A stretch of 64,000 nucleotides of DNA from Fimbriimonadales bacterium (GTDB taxonomy: Bacteria > Armatimonadota > Fimbriimonadia > Fimbriimonadales > GBS-DC). The stretch spans positions 1-64,000 of the forward strand of contig JANXAW010000008.1 of assembly GCA_025061985.1 (NCBI GenBank), written 5' to 3'. The translations under genes were made by a program, and so were the position numbers. The notes under the pieces were generated by a model. It was not told where the DNA came from. It did not search any database and saw only the letters and a list, made by a program, of their open reading frames with translations. Positions 62,006 to 64,000 of the stretch are shown here, one piece after another; within the stretch, counting starts at the first letter, position 1; every line of letters starts with the position of its first letter.

Positions 62006-63121
62006 ATGGCATTCGAGGCGCTGCTGCTTGCGTTAGTTGCTGCGTTTTGGGTTGGGGCGTTGCCGTTCGGCTTCTGGGTTGCTCGGCTGCACGGGGTAGA
62101 CATCCGCAAGGTTGGTAGTGGGAACATTGGGGCGACGAATGTCTTCCGCGTGCTAGGGGCGAAGTGGGGGCTAACGGTGTTGGTGCTGGATGCGCTCAAG
62201 GGTTGGCTGCCCACGTGGGTCGTTGTGCGTTCTGGTGCGGATGATGTGTCGGCAATCTTGGTGGGGGTTGCTGCGATTTTGGGGCACACCTTTTCGCCCT
62301 TGATGGGGTTCAGGGGTGGTAAGGGGATTGCGACAGGATTGGGTGCGCTGTTAGCAGCTTCGCCGCTTACGATTGCGATTGCTTTCCCCGTATGGCTGGT
62401 AGCGTTTCTTGCCACGCGCTGGGTTTCGCTAGGCTCAATACTAGCTGCGGCGACGGTGCCGATAGCTGCCTATTTTGTGGGGCACTCCTTGCCAGCGGTG
62501 GGTATTTTGGCTGCTGCGGCGGTGGTTGTTATTTGGAAGCATCGTGCGAACATTCGGCGCATCTTGCGAGGCACGGAGCCGAAACTGCAGTGGCGCAACT
62601 CGCGCGCGAACTTGGAGCAAGCTTGCCTTCAGTTGGCGCGAACTGCTGTGGAGCGGATGGTATTGGAAGGCACGCGGATTGAACCAGACCTTTCGCAGCT
62701 GCCGGATTTGCTGCGTGAGCCAGGGAGTGTGTTTGTGGCGCTGTATCAGGGAGAGCAGTTGCGGGGGCTAATGGGAAGTTTGGTGCCACAGCAGCCCACG
62801 CGCGCCCACGAAATCGTCTATCATGCTACGCGCGCTGCGCTGTTAGACCCCTATCATCCGCCAGTGGACGCTGCGGAGCTGCCCACGCTCAAGTATGTGG
62901 TTTACTTGGTGGAGTCGTACGAGCCGTTGCGCGATTTGGAGCAGGTAGATCCTGCGCACGATGGCTTGTGGGTGGAGTGGCAGGGCAAGCATGCGGTGCT
63001 GGCGCCTCCTGCGCCGAATCGCAGCCCGCAGGATCAGATGTACTATGCCATGACGCGGTGTGGGGTGCCTCGTGGCGAGCGACCTGTGGTGTATCGGGTG
63101 CGCCTCAATCGCATAGGCTAA
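62006..63121 (+). CDS. plsY: Glycerol-3-phosphate acyltransferase PlsY fused to an AMMECR1 domain
   Basis: Residues 1-195 are PlsY, which makes lysophosphatidic acid from acyl-phosphate: several helices, SGNIGATN (38-45), GHTFSPLMGFRGGKGIATGLG (93-113) and KHRANIRRIL (178-187). Residues 200-370 form an AMMECR1-like domain: QLRGLMGSL (251-259), RAALLDPYHPPVDAAELP, LRDLEQVDPAHDGLWVEW and HAVLAP. Ordinary PlsY ends near residue 200. No in-frame stop, start or ribosome binding site separates the parts, so one polypeptide is predicted, with the AMMECR1 part in the cytoplasm. trpF begins 3 bp after. Confidence 0.9.
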   Translation: MAFEALLLALVAAFWVGALPFGFWVARLHGVDIRKVGSGNIGATNVFRVLGAKWGLTVLVLDALKGWLPTWVVVRSGADDVSAILVGVAAILGHTFSPLMGFRGGKGIATGLGALLAASPLTIAIAFPVWLVAFLATRWVSLGSILAAATVPIAAYFVGHSLPAVGILAAAAVVVIWKHRANIRRILRGTEPKLQWRNSRANLEQACLQLARTAVERMVLEGTRIEPDLSQLPDLLREPGSVFVALYQGEQLRGLMGSLVPQQPTRAHEIVYHATRAALLDPYHPPVDAAELPTLKYVVYLVESYEPLRDLEQVDPAHDGLWVEWQGKHAVLAPPAPNRSPQDQMYYAMTRCGVPRGERPVVYRVRLNRIG

Positions 63122-63124
63122 CCG

Positions 63125-63775
63125 ATGTGGGTTAAGATTTGCGGTCTTACGAGCGTTGCTGATGCCCATGCTGCTGCGGGGGCAGATGCACTTGGGTTTG
63201 TTTTTGCACGGAGCAGTCCCCGCTACCTACCTTGCCATAGCCCCGACTGGCACGAGTGGGTTGGCACGCTGAGCCAGGCAACGCGCGTGCTGGTGCTTAC
63301 AGCGCCAGAGGAGCTGCCTGCTCAGTGGCGATGCTTTGATGTGTTGCAGTGGGTTGTGCCGATGGACGCCACGCCCACCTCTGAGCTGCTTCAGTGGCTC
63401 CCTGAGCTTCCTTTGTGGGTGGCGTTTCGTTTGCCGCCGACGCTCGAGGTTGCGGAGGCGCTACGGCTGATGGCGCAGTGGGCGCCGTATGCGGAGCGGT
63501 TCGTGCTGGATACTTATCACCCTGTCTTGCAGGGAGGTACGGGCTTGACGCATGATTGGCAGCGGGCTGCTGCGATTTGCGCTGCTGCGCCTAAGCCGAC
63601 GATTCTTGCGGGTGGGCTGACGCCTGAAAATGTGGTAAGCGCCATTGAGACGGTGCGCCCGGCGGGGGTAGATGTGAGTTCAGGCGTAGAGTTTGCGCCG
63701 GGGCGCAAGGATCCTGAGAAGGTGCGCGCGTTTATTCGGGCTGCGAAGACTGCGCTGGAGGGTGCCCGTGGCTAA
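63125..63775 (+). CDS. trpF: Phosphoribosylanthranilate isomerase
   Basis: The 216-aa TIM barrel isomerises phosphoribosylanthranilate in tryptophan synthesis. The catalytic Cys lies in VKICGLTSVADAHAAAGADALGFVF, the Asp region in FVLDTYHPVLQGGTG, and the phosphate site in LAGGLTPENV and GVDVSSGVE. No other trp gene is adjacent. Its stop overlaps the next gene's GTG. Confidence 0.95.
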   Translation: MWVKICGLTSVADAHAAAGADALGFVFARSSPRYLPCHSPDWHEWVGTLSQATRVLVLTAPEELPAQWRCFDVLQWVVPMDATPTSELLQWLPELPLWVAFRLPPTLEVAEALRLMAQWAPYAERFVLDTYHPVLQGGTGLTHDWQRAAAICAAAPKPTILAGGLTPENVVSAIETVRPAGVDVSSGVEFAPGRKDPEKVRAFIRAAKTALEGARG

Positions 63776-64000
63776 GGTGTTGCCCGTGCGCGAGCAGTAT
63801 GGCTCGGCAGGCGCGGGCGCGGTGGCGATTTTGGTGTTTTTGAACTTGCTGTGGGCGGGAGCGAACCCCGCTGCACTGGTGATGATGCACAATCATCGCC
63901 CCGAATGGGTAGCAGCGTTTCGCTTCATCGGTGCAGCGAGTTTGCTGTGGCTATTGCTGGCTATTCCGTTTGTGCGGCGCACGCTGGCGGATCGTTTTCC
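63768..64000 (+). CDS. EamA/DMT-family transporter, N-terminal fragment
   Basis: The frame opens with GTG overlapping the trpF stop and shows helices VAILVFLNLLWAGANPAAL and FIGAASLLWLLLAIPF, the first half of an EamA module. It runs off the window edge. The substrate is unknown. Confidence 0.8.
   Translation, partial: MAKVLPVREQYGSAGAGAVAILVFLNLLWAGANPAALVMMHNHRPEWVAAFRFIGAASLLWLLLAIPFVRRTLADRF

Noticed and set aside
1-64000. CRISPR arrays, insertion sequences, prophage genes, rRNA
   Set aside because: No regularly spaced repeats, transposases, integrases, capsid or terminase genes, or rRNA sequence were seen anywhere in the window.

Overview
This window is chromosomal DNA from a diderm, moderately GC-rich, probably thermophilic bacterium. 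An outer membrane is supported by a Kdo transferase (WaaA), a DUF374 acyltransferase, a DUF5916-type outer-membrane barrel protein and a PEP-CTERM protein. The combination of leaderless-looking genes, PEP-CTERM, dockerin-type tails, a standalone NIL domain and unusual fusions fits Armatimonadota best. That placement is inference from gene content and was not tested by phylogeny.

Layout. Positions 1-7113 hold the end of tuf and a compact S10/spc ribosomal operon (rpsJ to rplE). It stops after rplE at a perfect 12-bp hairpin instead of continuing into rpsN-rpsH-rplF. Positions 7160-8311 are a broken sialidase-like gene. Positions 8301-12266 are a minus-strand block: a Cys-rich membrane protein, a BCCP-like protein without the biotinyl lysine, lysS and a ZnuA-like protein without a signal peptide. 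Positions 12570-15243 are a broken secreted repeat protein ending in a dockerin-like tail. Positions 15315-20081 encode envelope and secreted proteins (MBL-fold lipoprotein, DUF5916 barrel, lytic transglycosylase) plus rimI. Positions 20266-23497 carry glgA and a FliA-type sigma factor. Positions 23494-26775 carry an acetyl-xylan-esterase-like hydrolase, a NIL protein, an AhpD-like protein and dnaB. Positions 26830-34093 hold trmD, a frameshifted Uma2 gene, a MATE-like exporter, a MacB-like permease, a DNA methyltransferase, a TPR protein and an MFS transporter. Positions 34238-37080 hold hpf, ispDF and a PIN-TRAM membrane protein. Positions 37328-39752 hold a PEP-CTERM protein and a ceramidase-SCP2 fusion. 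Positions 39882-42751 hold a CheW-CheA-STAS cluster, followed by tRNA-Thr, dut, a sensor kinase, a slipin, waaA and DUF374. Positions 48059-54389 are mixed metabolism (SDR, hpt, C26 peptidase, purN, acpS) and a protein combining a dead metzincin-like domain with DUF1573. Positions 54456-63775 hold an N-terminally truncated uvrA, rseP, a cysteine desulfurase, an acyl-CoA synthetase, rpsP-khpA-rimM, a PlsY-AMMECR1 fusion and trpF. An EamA transporter runs off the end.

Cross-cutting signals. Many non-ribosomal genes have a GGTATAAT-like box only 6-12 nt before the start codon, with no Shine-Dalgarno sequence and no clear -35, which suggests widespread leaderless transcription. Ribosomal and internal operon genes instead use strong AAGGAGG sites. 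The most novel candidates are the PlsY-AMMECR1 fusion, the truncated uvrA with its own promoter, the ceramidase-SCP2 fusion beneath a LexA-like palindrome, the pseudo-metzincin/DUF1573 protein, the receptor-less CheA/CheW/STAS cluster, and an apparent AUA start codon for ispDF. No CRISPR array, insertion sequence, prophage or rRNA was seen.
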